In this document: one piece after another, positions 51,326-60,917 of the stretch
Layout of the letters: the number at the start of each line of letters is the position of its first letter
Position numbering within the stretch: position 1 is the stretch's first letter
Assembly: GCF_000372725.1 (NCBI RefSeq)
Contig: NW_005201144.1
Coordinates: 189,341 to 253,340, forward strand
DNA from: Emiliania huxleyi CCMP1516
Lineage: Eukaryota > Haptophyta > Isochrysidales > Noelaerhabdaceae
Length of the DNA: 64,000 nucleotides
Direction of reading: 5' to 3'
Made by a program: the position numbers and the translations under genes
Notes under the pieces: generated by a model
What the model was told of the DNA's origin: nothing
Databases searched by the model: none
Seen by the model: only the letters and a program-made list of their open reading frames with translations

Positions 51326-51811
51326 CTAGGCGGTGAGATCGATGGTGGCCTCAGGTGGGCTGTCACCCGCGGGGTCGGCCTGCTGCTCGTCGTCGTCGCC
51401 TTCGCGATACGAGCCGGAGAACGATCGCTGGCGCTTGGAGCTCATCACCACGTCGCTCTCTGGCGGCGAGGGCTTCAGAGTCGAATGCTGGTGGCGCTCG
51501 AACATGCGGGCAAAGGCGAGGTAGCGGGTGGCGTCTTCCTCGGCAGAGTCTCGGTAGTAGGCGTCATACACCGCGGCCACGTTCTCCGGAGCGAGTACCT
51601 CCTTGAGGAGCTTGATCTTCTGATCCTGAGACAGAGGCGACGAAAGCTCCGAGTGCGACACCTCGAGGCCACCGCCACTGACCAACACGAACTGCTTTTG
51701 GCCCGGCGTCGAGGAGAAACGCTCGCACGCGAGGCGGCCGCCGACAATGGCCACCTTTGCTACGAACTTCGCGGAGCCAACGCGGATGAGGAACTTGGGA
51801 GAGATTACCAT
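51326..51811 (-). CDS. Unassigned small protein with acidic nuclear-type tail
   Basis: 161 residues starting MVISPKFLIRVGSAKFVAKV. The N-terminal half has alternating hydrophobic strands (VAIVGGRLACERF, QFVLVSGGGLEVSH), the middle is helical (QDQKIKLLKEVLAPENVAAV YDAYYRD), and the tail has a basic cluster SSKRQRSFSGSYREGDDDEQ typical of a nuclear-localisation and phospho-region. The amino-acid pattern is coherent and the frame clean. No family is recognised. Confidence 0.5.
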   Translation of the reverse strand: MVISPKFLIRVGSAKFVAKVAIVGGRLACERFSSTPGQKQFVLVSGGGLEVSHSELSSPLSQDQKIKLLKEVLAPENVAAVYDAYYRDSAEEDATRYLAFARMFERHQHSTLKPSPPESDVVMSSKRQRSFSGSYREGDDDEQQADPAGDSPPEATIDLTA

Positions 51812-52362
51812 CGTCTAGCCGCAGGGAACGCGGCTGGGAGCGTCCGTGCAGTCGGAACACTGGGTGTTACGATTTTTGTTCCGAAGGGGTACACGCTGTT
51901 CCGAAGGGGGTACAGACTGCTTCAGGGAACAATCAGCAATCGTTACGGTTGCTTGTCCAAATAAATCGTTGAACGGGCGTGAAAACTAAGGGGATTCTCC
52001 CTTCCAAAGTTTTTCCCGCCCCAATTCATGGGCGGCGACTGTGACTGAAATCACAGACAGATGCGAGAGATAGCGTCACGTTATTAAAATGAACTCGGGG
52101 GCACGGGACGCGGCACAAACGGGGCACAAACGAGATAGCGTCATAGGACGTCTTATCTTCTGTCAGGAGTGTAGTGCAAGCGCCAAGCCGAGAGCTCGGC
52201 GGAGCTGCGGTTGAGCTCTGGCACAGCCCCCGACCCTGGACCCAAAAGCACAGCGCAGCCTCCGGCACGAGTCCACACGCCAGAGACGCGTGGCAGCTGA
52301 GTGTGGCCATGTCGAGAATGGGATGCCGCTATGACCGCGCGCGGCTTCTTGCGTTCTCGCCC
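51812..52362. other. Intergenic, no gene seen
   Basis: GTTCCGAAGGGGTACACGCTG is followed by a near copy GTTCCGAAGGGGGTACAGACTG (51879-51923). No other structure noted. Confidence 0.4.
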
Positions 52363-53184
52363 CTAGTCGAGCTTGCCCGTGGGCCAGACGATGCCGTCAA
52401 CCGGGATGTTGGCCACCGGGACCAGCCATAGCGCTGGCGATTCGCCGAGCCACTGGCGCAGGTTGGCCGCCCGGCCGAGGTCCCACGTGGCCCTCGCCCC
52501 TTCAAAGGCGGTCACGTTGCGCAGCACGTCGCGCAGGTTGGTGACGAAGAGGCAGAGCAGCAAGCCGCCGGTGAGCGTGTCGAGAAAAATGAGGAGGGCG
52601 GGGAGGGGCACGCTCCCGATCTCGGCCACCGCGAGCATCAGCCGCAGCGGCGAGGCGCTCAGGCTCACCGCGCGCAGAAGCGAGAAGCCGCCATCGCCCT
52701 CCCCGCCGTTTGCGCCAGACTTGAGGGCCGCGAGATCGAAGGCGGAGAGCGTGCCAGCGAAGGTGCACATGGCCGCGCCCCAGAACATGGTCAGGACGAA
52801 GAACTTGCGGTTGTGCAGTGCGACTGGCACACCGAGCCACCGGCAATTGTGGTCAAACCCGAGCAGGACGTGGCCCCTCGACTCGAACGCTCGCGGCGGC
52901 ATCGCCCGGCCCGACTTCGAGCTTAGCACGACATCTCTCGCGCCTATCCGCTCCTGCCAGCCCGCCGGAAGCCGCAAATACGGCTGGCACAGCGTGCGCA
53001 GCCAGGACGTCAGCAGCAACGCCAGGATTGCGTGGCCAATAATGTGGAGCGGCGTGTTCCAACTCGTATCGCGGCTGCGTGTTATGGTGCCGACGTGAGC
53101 CACATAGTTGACGCCGACGATCCCGAGAAGCCCCGTGTTGCACGCGAAGGCGAAAAGCTTGAGCCGCCGGGTCTGGCTGAGCAT
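52363..53184 (-). CDS. DHHC-palmitoyltransferase-like membrane protein with degenerate active site
   Basis: 273 residues, one exon. Four hydrophobic segments: FAFACNTGLLGIVGVNYVAH, HIIGHAILALLLTSWL, KFFVLTMFWGAAMCTFAGTL and ALLIFLDTLTGGLLLCLFVT. Between the second and third lies LLGFDHNCRWLGVPVALHNR, aligned with the DHHC signature FDHHCPWLxNCVGxxN, but the second His is Asn and the N-C after W-L is gone. Upstream, PPRAFESRGH aligns with PPRxxHCxxC but its zinc cysteines are missing. Past the last helix, RNVTAFEGARATWDLG fits the TTxE motif. The nucleophilic Cys remains. The protein is a divergent or inactive zDHHC relative, probably in Golgi or ER membrane. It is divergent with the GFA gene at 53553. 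Confidence 0.7.
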   Translation of the reverse strand: MLSQTRRLKLFAFACNTGLLGIVGVNYVAHVGTITRSRDTSWNTPLHIIGHAILALLLTSWLRTLCQPYLRLPAGWQERIGARDVVLSSKSGRAMPPRAFESRGHVLLGFDHNCRWLGVPVALHNRKFFVLTMFWGAAMCTFAGTLSAFDLAALKSGANGGEGDGGFSLLRAVSLSASPLRLMLAVAEIGSVPLPALLIFLDTLTGGLLLCLFVTNLRDVLRNVTAFEGARATWDLGRAANLRQWLGESPALWLVPVANIPVDGIVWPTGKLD

Positions 53185-53552
53185 TGGAAGGGACTGTCTG
53201 TCCTGCGAGCGTGTGACAACTCGGTCGCCGTCCGACCTTTTTGTGTACGTACTTTTAGCTTACTGGGAGAATTGTGTATGAGGAAGCGGGTGCCTCTTCT
53301 TCACACTGCCTGTCCGGCATTCACAGGCGTTTTATACAAAAGCCAGCCGCGGCGGGTTCGCCTATCGTGAACGCGGGGCAGCTACGACTCCTGGTGCGTC
53401 ACGACTCAACGACAGCTGTGTCTCGCGCCTTGCGGGGGGGGAGCGGAAAGGAGGAACCTCTTCCCAGGCAGGCACTGGGTGGGTCCCCGGAGGGCGATCC
53501 TCAGGCCCTTCCAGTTGTACTGGGTCCGTCTCGCCGCCTGCTCGCTCTGCAC

Positions 53553-54269
53553 ATGGCGTCGATCAAGTGCCGCTGTGGCGCGGTGTCGGTCGCATTTGCC
53601 TGCGAAAAGCCCATCCACCAGCTCGAGTGCTGCTGCGTCGACTGCTACAGCAAGAACGTCTGGGCGTACAAAAAGGCCAGCGCTCCGCTGCCGAGCGGCG
53701 TGACGGGCGTCCACGGTGAGGGCAAGCCGCTCGACCTGCGCTACTGGCCAAATAAGCTCGCCGTGACGGGCAAGGAAAAGCTCGCCTTCAACAGACTCCG
53801 CGACGACGCGGCCTCCATCAGCATGGTGACGACGTGCTGCAGCACTCTTCTCTGTGTCGATCACCCTTTCTACCAGACGAATGCTGTGCTGACGTTCCCT
53901 GAGTTCTGCCCATACATTGGGGCGGGCGAGCTGCCAGAGATCAGCACGCGCGCCTTCATCAAGGATTGGCCCGTGGAAAAGTATGCAGAGCTTCCGCCCA
54001 AGCCCGGCTTCTACTTGACTGCGGACGGTCCAGCATTTGAGCCACCCGGTCCGGAGACGGAGGCGGCATGCGCCCCCACGTTCACCGCCTTTGCCAACCC
54101 CCACATTTCCGCCGATGCGCCCGGCGAGACCTTCCAGGAGTTGCTGGCCGCGGCGGGCGGAAGTGTGGAGAGCCTCGGCCTGCCTGAAGGCGCCAACAGC
54201 AACCAGCTCAAGGCCAAGGCGGCGCTAGACTGCGGCCCGCCGGGCAGTCTCGCCACCGAGGCGAGTTGA
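53553..54269 (+). CDS. GFA/CENP-V family zinc protein
   Basis: 238 residues from the ATG at 53553. MASIKCRCGAVSVAFACEKP holds the C-x-C zinc pair, followed by CCCVDCYSKNVWAYKK with CxxC-type ligands, and later MVTTCCSTLLCVDHPF, which supplies the further Cys expected in the GFA (S-hydroxymethylglutathione-activating) fold. The sequence TFPEFCPYIGAGELPEISTR resembles the C-terminal part of the family in algae. The last 70 residues are disordered. The family includes formaldehyde-detoxifying and CENP-V-like proteins; the enzymatic role here is not shown. An in-frame open stretch upstream of the ATG is 5' flank. Confidence 0.8.
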   Translation: MASIKCRCGAVSVAFACEKPIHQLECCCVDCYSKNVWAYKKASAPLPSGVTGVHGEGKPLDLRYWPNKLAVTGKEKLAFNRLRDDAASISMVTTCCSTLLCVDHPFYQTNAVLTFPEFCPYIGAGELPEISTRAFIKDWPVEKYAELPPKPGFYLTADGPAFEPPGPETEAACAPTFTAFANPHISADAPGETFQELLAAAGGSVESLGLPEGANSNQLKAKAALDCGPPGSLATEAS

Positions 54270-55418
54270 GGCACGTACTCCATAGACGTGAGACGAGTGA
54301 GGATACAACATGCACATGCAGTACACATTGATTCGTGTTGTGTGCAAAAGAGGTGATATGTGTGTGAAGTGACAAGTGTGTCACTTGACACAATGACACT
54401 GTGATCTACATAAGGTAAGGTAAGGTAACGTAAACGTCTCCACACACACAAAGTGGTGGGGCAAGGGGGGGCGACCCTCGCATCTCCACGCCCGGACACG
54501 GGCAGGAGCCCCACGGCATTCAAAAAGTGCACAAGCACCGGCCCGGTGCCGTGGGTGAGCAACCTGCACCCCACTCCCTCCCTCCCAGACACAGGACCCA
54601 CACACAACCCCCACAGCGTGGACGACTACGTGTTCAGAAACACCAAGCAGCGAGGCGAGGGTGAAGGGGTAAGGGGCTGTGTGGGGCAGAATCTACACTG
54701 TGATATTGTTTTTCATGGTGTGTTCGTCGCCCTTGTTTGTTGTGCCCTTGTTTGTTTCTCTTGGCACCTTGGAGTGCTGGGGGGGGCGACAGGAAGAATG
54801 TGGCCCTGAGTTATGTGTACGCCAACTCAGGGTGTGTGGCAGCCAGCTGGCTGTGTGTCTTGTGAGCCTGTTTGTGTCTGTGTGTCGCTCGTGCGTGTCG
54901 TCATCATCTGTCTTGCGTCCACCCATACCGCGTTGGTTGGTGTCCAGTCCGAGCCTGGCTGTTCTTCACCTTTCTACCTACCTACCTGGCGCTTTGCGCT
55001 GGTCTATGAGAGGTTGAGGTGCGAGCCCTGGAGGCCCTATGTATGTATGTAGAAAGGCCCTGGGGATGGGGGGAGACTACCCGCGGGCCTAGAAGGCCCG
55101 CGCGCAGGGGGGTGGGACATTGAGATTGAACATTCTTCTGTTCAGCGTGTGGACCACTTGTCCGAAAGAAAGAAAGAAAGAAAACAGACAGCCCAAGGGA
55201 GGGATGGGAGGACGGCACGCCGCCACCACACAGGGATTTTAAGGAGAGGAGTGTGGTGCACTTGTCCGATCTCTCTCTCTCTCTCTCTCCGGGTTTTTTT
55301 GTCTGGCCGAGTCAACCCGCTGGGGCGAGCCTCGGCGAGACTGCGTCAGCTGCCGGCGCGCGAACCGACACAGGATTTACAATCGGCCTCGCGTGCAGTC
55401 CTGTTTTTCCGCTGGGCA
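54270..55418. repeat. Intergenic with three dispersed repeats
   Basis: 54413-54488 is the GTGGTGGGGCAAGG element in the orientation of 11224. 54868-54985 is copy 2 of the GTCCAGTCCGAGCCTGG repeat (see 6700). 55165-55240 is an inverted CTCCCATCCCTC repeat, ending about 180 bases before the P450 start codon, with a (CT)n run at 55268-55288. No other gene is seen. Confidence 0.8.
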
Positions 55419-58400
55419 ATGCCGACGGCTTGTCGCACCCTCAGTCGTCGCGCCACCGCTGTCGTCAGCCGCACCCGCCACAAGTCCTCCATCATCGCGC
55501 CTGCGTCCTCGCCCAGCGCGCCGCCGCCTGGCTTCCCGAGGCTGCCACTTTTGGGGTCGCTCCCCTGGTTCTCCAATCTCAGCCTTCCCGACGGCAGCAG
55601 CGTCCAAAGCCTGGATGAGCAGCACGAGTCCTGGGCCGAGGGCACTCGGCGGCACGGTCCGGTGTGGCGCGTAGGCATCCCGGGTCTCGGCAAGGGCATT
55701 TCCGGCGACCTCACCCTCTGTGCCGACCCACGCGAATTTGTCAAGGTGCTGCAAGCGGAGGGTAAGTACCCTTACGGCGCGATCCAGCTGCAGTGGCCAT
55801 TCATCGTCTGGGCCACGAAGCACGGGCGCACGGTCGGCAAGCTCTTCACGCGCAGCGAGGATTGGCGGCACATCCGGCACGGCATGCAGAAGAGCATCCT
55901 CCCGCCGGCCGCCGCGGCGGGCTACGCGGCCATCATCGGCACGACGGGCCGCGAGGTGGTCCTCAACGCGCCGCTCTGGGACGACGCGGGTTCGTTCATG
56001 TCGCGCGCCTCCTTCGACCTCTTTGCCGGGCTCGCGCTCGGCCGCCGCATCCGCGCGTCCGACCCGCGGCCCGGCGCGAGCCTCCCGGAGGACGAGCGCT
56101 TCTGCGTCGACACGATCGAGGCGCTCGACTTGCTCCCCGACGTCATTCAGGACTTGCCGTCCATTGCGATGAGCAGCCTCGGGCTTGAGTCGCCGATGAT
56201 GAAGCAGTACTTCCGCGCCGTCAGCGGCGCGCTCGACTACGCCGAGGCGCAGGTGCGTCGCTCACCTCGCGCGCCAAGCGACGCTTCGACCACCTCCTCA
56301 GGGCACCCTGCGACGAGCGGCTCGGCCCGCCCCGACGCCGGCTTCCCGCCCACTCCCCTCGCGACTAGGTGCGTGAGATGCTCGCGAGGTTGGACGCCGC
56401 CGAGCCGCTCAGCACCGCCGAGGAGGCGTCGTACTTGGCGAGCACGGTCCGGACTCAGCGCGCCGCCGCAGCAGCGGGCGCGGCCGATGCGCTGACCGAT
56501 GACGAGATCGTCGCCTCTGTCAGCGTCGCCCTCGTCGCCTCGGTCGACACCACCTCCTCGATCGCCACGTGGGTGCTCGCCCACCTGGCGCGCGAGCCGG
56601 TGTGCGCGCAGACGCTGCAGAGAGACAGCCGAGAGACAGCCGAGTAGCAGAGAGACAGCCGAGAGACAGCAGAGTAGCAGAGAGACAGCCGAGAGACAGT
56701 CGAGTAGCCGAGAGACAGCCGAGAGACAGCCGAGTAGCCGAGAGACAGCCGAGAGACAGCCGAGTAGCAGAGAGACAGCCGAGAGACAGCAGAGAGACAG
56801 CCGAGAGATAGCCGAGAGACAGCCGAGATGCAGCAGAGACGCAGCAGGGAGACAGCAGGGAGACAGCAGGGAGACAGCAGAGAGACAGCAGAGACACGGC
56901 AGAGACGCAGCCGACACGCAGCCGAGACGCAGCCGCAGCAGAGACGCAGCAGAGATGCAGCAGAGATGCAGCAGAGACGCAGCAGAGATGCAGCCTCCCT
57001 CGCGCGCGAGCCGGTGCAGCGGCTGCCTCACACGGCGGCCGCCACCCTCACCCGCAGGAGGTGCAGCAGCGGCTCCGCGAGGAGGTGGCCGCCGCGCTGC
57101 AGCAGCACGCCGGCTCGCTCGCCGCCGTCATCGAGGAGGAGCTGCCCTACCTCAAGGAGCCTCCCTACCTTACCCTAACCCTAACCCTACCCCTACCCCT
57201 AACCCTACCCCTACCCCTACCCCTACCCCTACCCCTACCCCTACCCCTACCCCTAACCCTAACCCTAACCCTAACCCTACCTCAAGGAGCCACCCCTACC
57301 TTGGACCCCTCCCTCCTCCTGCCTCCCCCCCCCCCCCCCCAATCCCGCAACCTCCTCCTCACCTTCCCTCCCTCCCTCCCGCCCGCCCCTCCCCTTCTCT
57401 CCCGACCTCCTCTCCTCCCTCCCCTGCCCCCCTGCCCGCGGGGCGTAGCGAGGTGCGCGTAAGGCGTGCACTGCCGGCATAGGCGGTGGTCCGCGAGACT
57501 CATCGGCTCACGCCCGCACTCGTCATCTCCTCGGTCAAGGAGGCGCCGGAGCTTGCCGCGCCCGCCCTTGCCTGGACCAGTCCGACGGCGCGGCATCCCT
57601 CCTCGACGCCGCCATAGGTGGACGCGGACATCGACCTCGCCGGCCACCGCATCCCCGCCGGCTCGCTGGTCGCGCTGGAGAACCACTCCCTGCAGGCCGA
57701 GGCCGCTTCAGACCACCCTAGGCCCCGCCGGAGAGGCTGCCCGAGCTCGCCCGAGCTCGCACGAGATCACCCGAGAGCAGTCGACACTCTAGTAGTAGCT
57801 GCCGCATAGCGCAGTGTGCCGCACGCATCCGCCTCTTGTGGGCGGCAGCTAGGGCGGAAGTCGGCGTCACCTCCAGACCTCTCTCCTTCAGATGAGCGAG
57901 GCGCTCGTGGAGCAGCCGCGCGCCTTTCGGCCCGAGCGCTGGCTCGCAGGCGCGGTGGCAGAGCGGAAGGGCGCGCCGCCGCCCGAGATCACCCGAGATC
58001 ATCACCCGAGATCGCCCGAGATCACTGCGGAAGGCGCAGCCGCGAGAGAGCTCCGCCGCGCCCCCCCAAACACACACACAGCGGCGCTCGACAGTGGTGC
58101 CGTGCAGTGACGTCCCGCCTCCCGGGAGGCGGGCGGGCGGCGCCTCTCCACACGCGTCGCGGCGGTGCGCGCAGGCACGCCGGCGGAGCTGATCGACCAC
58201 CCGCTGCTCTCCGCCCCCTTCTCGGCCGGCGCGCGGAAGTGTCCCGGCTCGCGCGTCGCGACGCTCGAGGTGCCCGCCCCGCCACCGCTCCGAGGGCTTG
58301 CCCGACCCTTTGCCCCGCGCCTTGTCCCGAGGCCGTCACTGCTTGCCCCCGCACGCTAGGTGCGGGCGCTCATCGCGGGCCTCGTCCACAACTGGCGCAT

Positions 58401-58686
58401 CGGCCTCGTGGACGAGCGGCAGGAGCCCCCCCCACCCTCCCACCCTCCCCCCTCACCGCCCTCGCTGTCGTCCAGCCCGCCGCCCTCACCGCCTCCACCC
58501 CCACCGCCGCCGCTCGAGGCCGAGAGCGACTCGTCTCTCGCTGTGTAGGCGACGGTCCCCTACCGCTGCCAGACAACCATCGCGCCGACGATGCCACGCC
58601 TCCGCTATGAGCCGCTCACCGAGGAGTCGCGTGCCGTCGCTGAAGGTTTGCCACCACGAGGCGGTGGCGGCGTGTGTGCGCCGTAG
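55419..58686 (+). CDS. Cytochrome P450, mitochondrial-type leader, nine exons
   Basis: Exons: 55419-56252, 56369-56599, 57058-57156, 57483-57542, 57618-57695, 57892-57970, 58175-58269, 58360 to about 58400-58420, and 58549-58686; about 550 residues. MPTACRTLSRRATAVVSRTR is a likely mitochondrial leader, then PPPGFPRLPLLGSLPW. The I helix is VALVASVDTTSS (residues 333-344, D-T-T conserved), the K helix VVRETHRLTP has ExxR (E393, R396), AFRPERWL is the PERF-like motif, and FSAGARKCPGSRVATLE contains the haem ligand Cys483. Exons 4-6 use GC donors. Exon 3 ends CTCAAG with GA next, a non-canonical donor, but joining there gives LPYLKAVVRETHR as expected. Two introns hold tandem arrays. Donor of exon 8 is uncertain. 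Substrate unknown; clan resembles mitochondrial/CYP-type steroid hydroxylases. Confidence 0.85.
56620..57000 (+). repeat. Intronic minisatellite, GAGACAGCCGAGAGACAGCC units
   Basis: GAGACAGCCGAGAGACAGCC GAGTAGCA units (28 bases and shorter) grade into GAGACAGCAG and GAGATGCAGCA units. The array is bordered by CGCGCGAGCCGGTG on both sides, once as the exon 2 end/donor and once at 57004-57016 within the intron. Confidence 0.95.
57170..57290 (+). repeat. Interstitial telomere-like array, CCCTAA/CCCCTA
   Basis: (CCCTAA)n interspersed with (CCCCTA)n over about 110 bases, consistent with TTAGGG-type telomeres. Bordered by CTACCTCAAGGAGCC at both ends, once as the exon 3 end and once at 57278. It lies in the P450 intron. 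Confidence 0.95.
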
Positions 58687-59252
58687 CCATCCACTCTACC
58701 CCGCAGAGCACACGAGCTCCCAGCCTCTCAGCTCTCACGGGCCCTGCCGTCAAGAGAAGGCAGAGGAGTTTTTTTGTTTCGCGGCTGTATCGGGAGGGGC
58801 GTGACACGACACATCGGCGACACTCTTACTGTTAAATGATAGTACCGTACACGGAGGCAGTGCGCGTTCGGAGGGCCGGCTTGGCGCCTTGGGGTCGCCT
58901 CGGAGCGGCCCCGGGGAGGTGGGTGGAGGGCGCAGGACGGGTCGACGCGGGTCGGCGGGTGCACCACACCGCCAACGCGCAACGGGCAGGCCGCGGCTGA
59001 AGTCTCGACGAAGATTTGGGAGATCTCAAAGGCGGGACTAGAGACTGAGATCTGCCCTGAAATCTTTAGGCCTCACTCCTCTCGAAAATCTCTAACGGAC
59101 AGACTAGAGATTTCCATTTGACTGGCTGAGCACAGGAGTCTGCGGACGCGGCTTCGTAACGTAGTCGGACAAGTGTGAAGTGAGAGCCAACTAGAGTGCG
59201 CGCCCCATGTGCCTTGACGATGACCCTGGTCCCATGTGCCTACTTTGCCCGC
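58687..59252. other. Intergenic, no gene seen
   Basis: Region between a plus-strand and a minus-strand 3' end. A stretch of AGATTTGGGAGATCTCAAAG ... GAGACTGAGATCT.. TGAAATCT ... AAAATCTCT (59010-59115) repeats GAGATCT/AAATCT motifs on both strands. Confidence 0.4.
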
Positions 59253-59960
59253 TCACAGCAAAGCCCGCGCCTTGTGGGCCTCGAAGCGGCGGCGGTACTC
59301 CGCCTCCGGAATCCTCGCGTGGCCCTCGTGGCGCTTTTTAGCCTCCTTCAGAGCCCGCTTCTGCTCCGCCGCCTTGAACTGCGAGTAGGCGCGCTCCTCG
59401 TCCGACGGCGGCCCGGCGGCCGAGCGCCGGCCGCGTCCCCCCGCTGCGCCAAGCCCCGGGTCCGCGGAGGAGGGGTGGGAGGGGAGGGGCGGCTGCCCCG
59501 CGCGGCGGCGCAGCACGAAGCGGTAGACCACCGGGTTGGCATCGCTCGCAGGCCTCGCCTCGTTGACGGGCGCCTCGTACCACCGCTCCACGTCAAAGAG
59601 GCCGGAGCTGTCTGCAATCGGAACGCCAGTGCAGCTGTCGCCATCCACAAAGCACCACTCGTCGAAGCACCACTCTGGCGTCTCGCCCTCGTTGCAGTAG
59701 GGTGGCTTCAGCTCGTCCCACGCCCCGCAGCTTCCAAGGCCGTAAGTGAAATCGTATGTGTAGTCGACAGACCCAAGAGTCACAATGATGCCGTCGCTGC
59801 TGTGCCGATGGGGGTAATCACCCCAGCTGGCCAGGCAAGGGCAGGCGGGGTCCCCGGAAGACATCGGGGGCGGGATCGGCGGAGTATTCGTGCCCAGCTC
59901 CTTTAGGTACCACAGCAGCTTCTCGTCGGCCCAGTTGGTCGTGGAGGGTGGCTAGCTAGA
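59253..59960 (-). CDS. Cys-rich WCxxxWCFVD-module protein, 5' end incomplete
   Basis: From about 59950 the frame reads TTNWADEKLLWYLKELGTNT then PPPMSSGDPACPCLASWGDY. The module continues GLGSCGAWDELKPPYCNEGE and EWCFDEWCFVDGDSCTGVPI. This CPC ... C.xWD...P.C ... WC..WC(Y/F)VD...C pattern recurs in large membrane and cyclase-type proteins of diatoms, oomycetes and haptophytes, mostly extracellular and disulphide-bonded. After ADSSGLFDVERWYEAPVN the tail is basic and coiled (RAYSQFKAAEQKRALKEAKK RHEG) and stops at 59253. A TAG acceptor at the 5' edge suggests more upstream exons, not identified; they would overlap the kinase-like exon on the other strand. Confidence 0.6.
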
Positions 59961-60128
59961 GGGACGTCCACGCCGCGACTTGATTTTTAGCTGTTTCAAA
60001 AGAGCTCTCGAAACCTCGCGAGTGAAGGCGAAGCAACTGTTGCCGGCGACAAACGTAACGTCGCCCTCACCGAGTTTGATCACTAACTGCACCGAGGAGA
60101 GGAGCTGCCGGGCCTCGCGCTCGCGCGC

Positions 60129-60260
60129 ATGCCGTCCTGCCGTGCGGACTTCGAGTGGGGGCCGCGGCTCGGGACGGGCGCGTACGGCAGCGTCTTTCGC
60201 GTGCGTCGCTTTGCGGACGGGCTTCAGTACGTTGTCAAGGAGGTGGCGCGGGCCCCCCAA
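60129..60260 (+). pseudogene. Orphan protein-kinase N-lobe exon
   Basis: MPSCRADFEWGPRLGTGAYG followed by SVFRVRRFADGLQYVVKEV has the glycine loop G-T-G-A-Y-G-S-V and the VAIK-type lysine (VVKEV), typical of NEK-like kinases. After AAGGAG a GTGGCG donor is available. Beyond it lies an AAAAGAATTTACTCTCACGC dispersed repeat, and I find no HRD, DFG or other kinase exon before the next gene at 60918. The catalytic domain is thus truncated or lost to a rearrangement. Confidence 0.55.
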
Positions 60261-60261
60261 A

Positions 60262-60365
60262 AGAATTTACTCTCACGCGGCACACAGGCTCGACACAGGT
60301 GCGAACTGGCGCGTGCTAGTACTATCACCGGCACTCCCAAAAGAAACCGCACAACCTCGTATTTA
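60262..60365 (+). repeat. AAAAGAATTT dispersed repeat
   Basis: Member of the 1618 family (AAAAGAATTTACTCTCACGC, CGACACAGGTGCGAACTGGC GCG). It abuts the kinase exon. Confidence 0.7.
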
Positions 60366-60382
60366 TTTCTGAGGGGTGGCCC

Positions 60383-60495
60383 GTCTACCGTCTACCGGTA
60401 GTACCGGTAGACGGTAGACCGTTTGGTAGACGAGTCTACCGCAGTCTACCGGTAGACTGGTGTCGTAGGTTCATTACGGTCTACCGGTAGAGCGT
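60383..60495. repeat. GTCTACCG palindrome cluster
   Basis: 60383-60419 is a perfect palindrome: 18-base arms GTCTACCGTCTACCGGTA / TACCGGTAGACGGTAGAC around a single G. 60444-60457 is a second palindrome, GTCTACCGGTAGAC, and CTACCGGTAG recurs at 60481-60490. Further GTAGAC/GTCTAC copies lie between. Confidence 0.95.
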
Positions 60496-60917
60496 CGACG
60501 GCCCGGCCGGGGTCGCCCCGGGCGAGGACGGTGGCATTGGGTCCCACCCACTTCCATCCCCGGGAGGTCGGGCCCGCTCTCCCTGGTCGACGAGTCGTGC
60601 CCGCACCCGCGGCCTCTCTATCGTCCTTGGCTCTATCGGCTGGTACCGCCGGCTCCTCTTCAGGCTCGCTCGGGGAGGCGTGGCCCTCGTTGTCGAAGGT
60701 CGCGGTGATCCGGCTGCCACTGCGACGGGCCTTCCTGTGAGCTCGTACGTCCCGACTCCACTCGCAGAGGCCGCGTCAGCTCATCCCTCGCCTCCTCCGA
60801 CAGCTGACCCCGAGCCCCCCCTGCCGCCCTGGGGCCCCCCTCACCTTCCCCCCCCGTTATCGGCGCGGATGTCATCCTGTCAGTCGGCACTGCGCGCTGG
60901 CGCCTTCAGCAGAGAGA
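60496..60917. other. Short intergenic stretch, no gene seen
   Basis: GC-rich, without motifs, leading to the VOC-like gene start. Confidence 0.4.

Noticed and set aside
50692-51366. 224-codon minus-strand ORF
   Set aside because: Arg/Pro/Ser-rich without motif, overlapping other frames and the 3' end of the 51326 gene.
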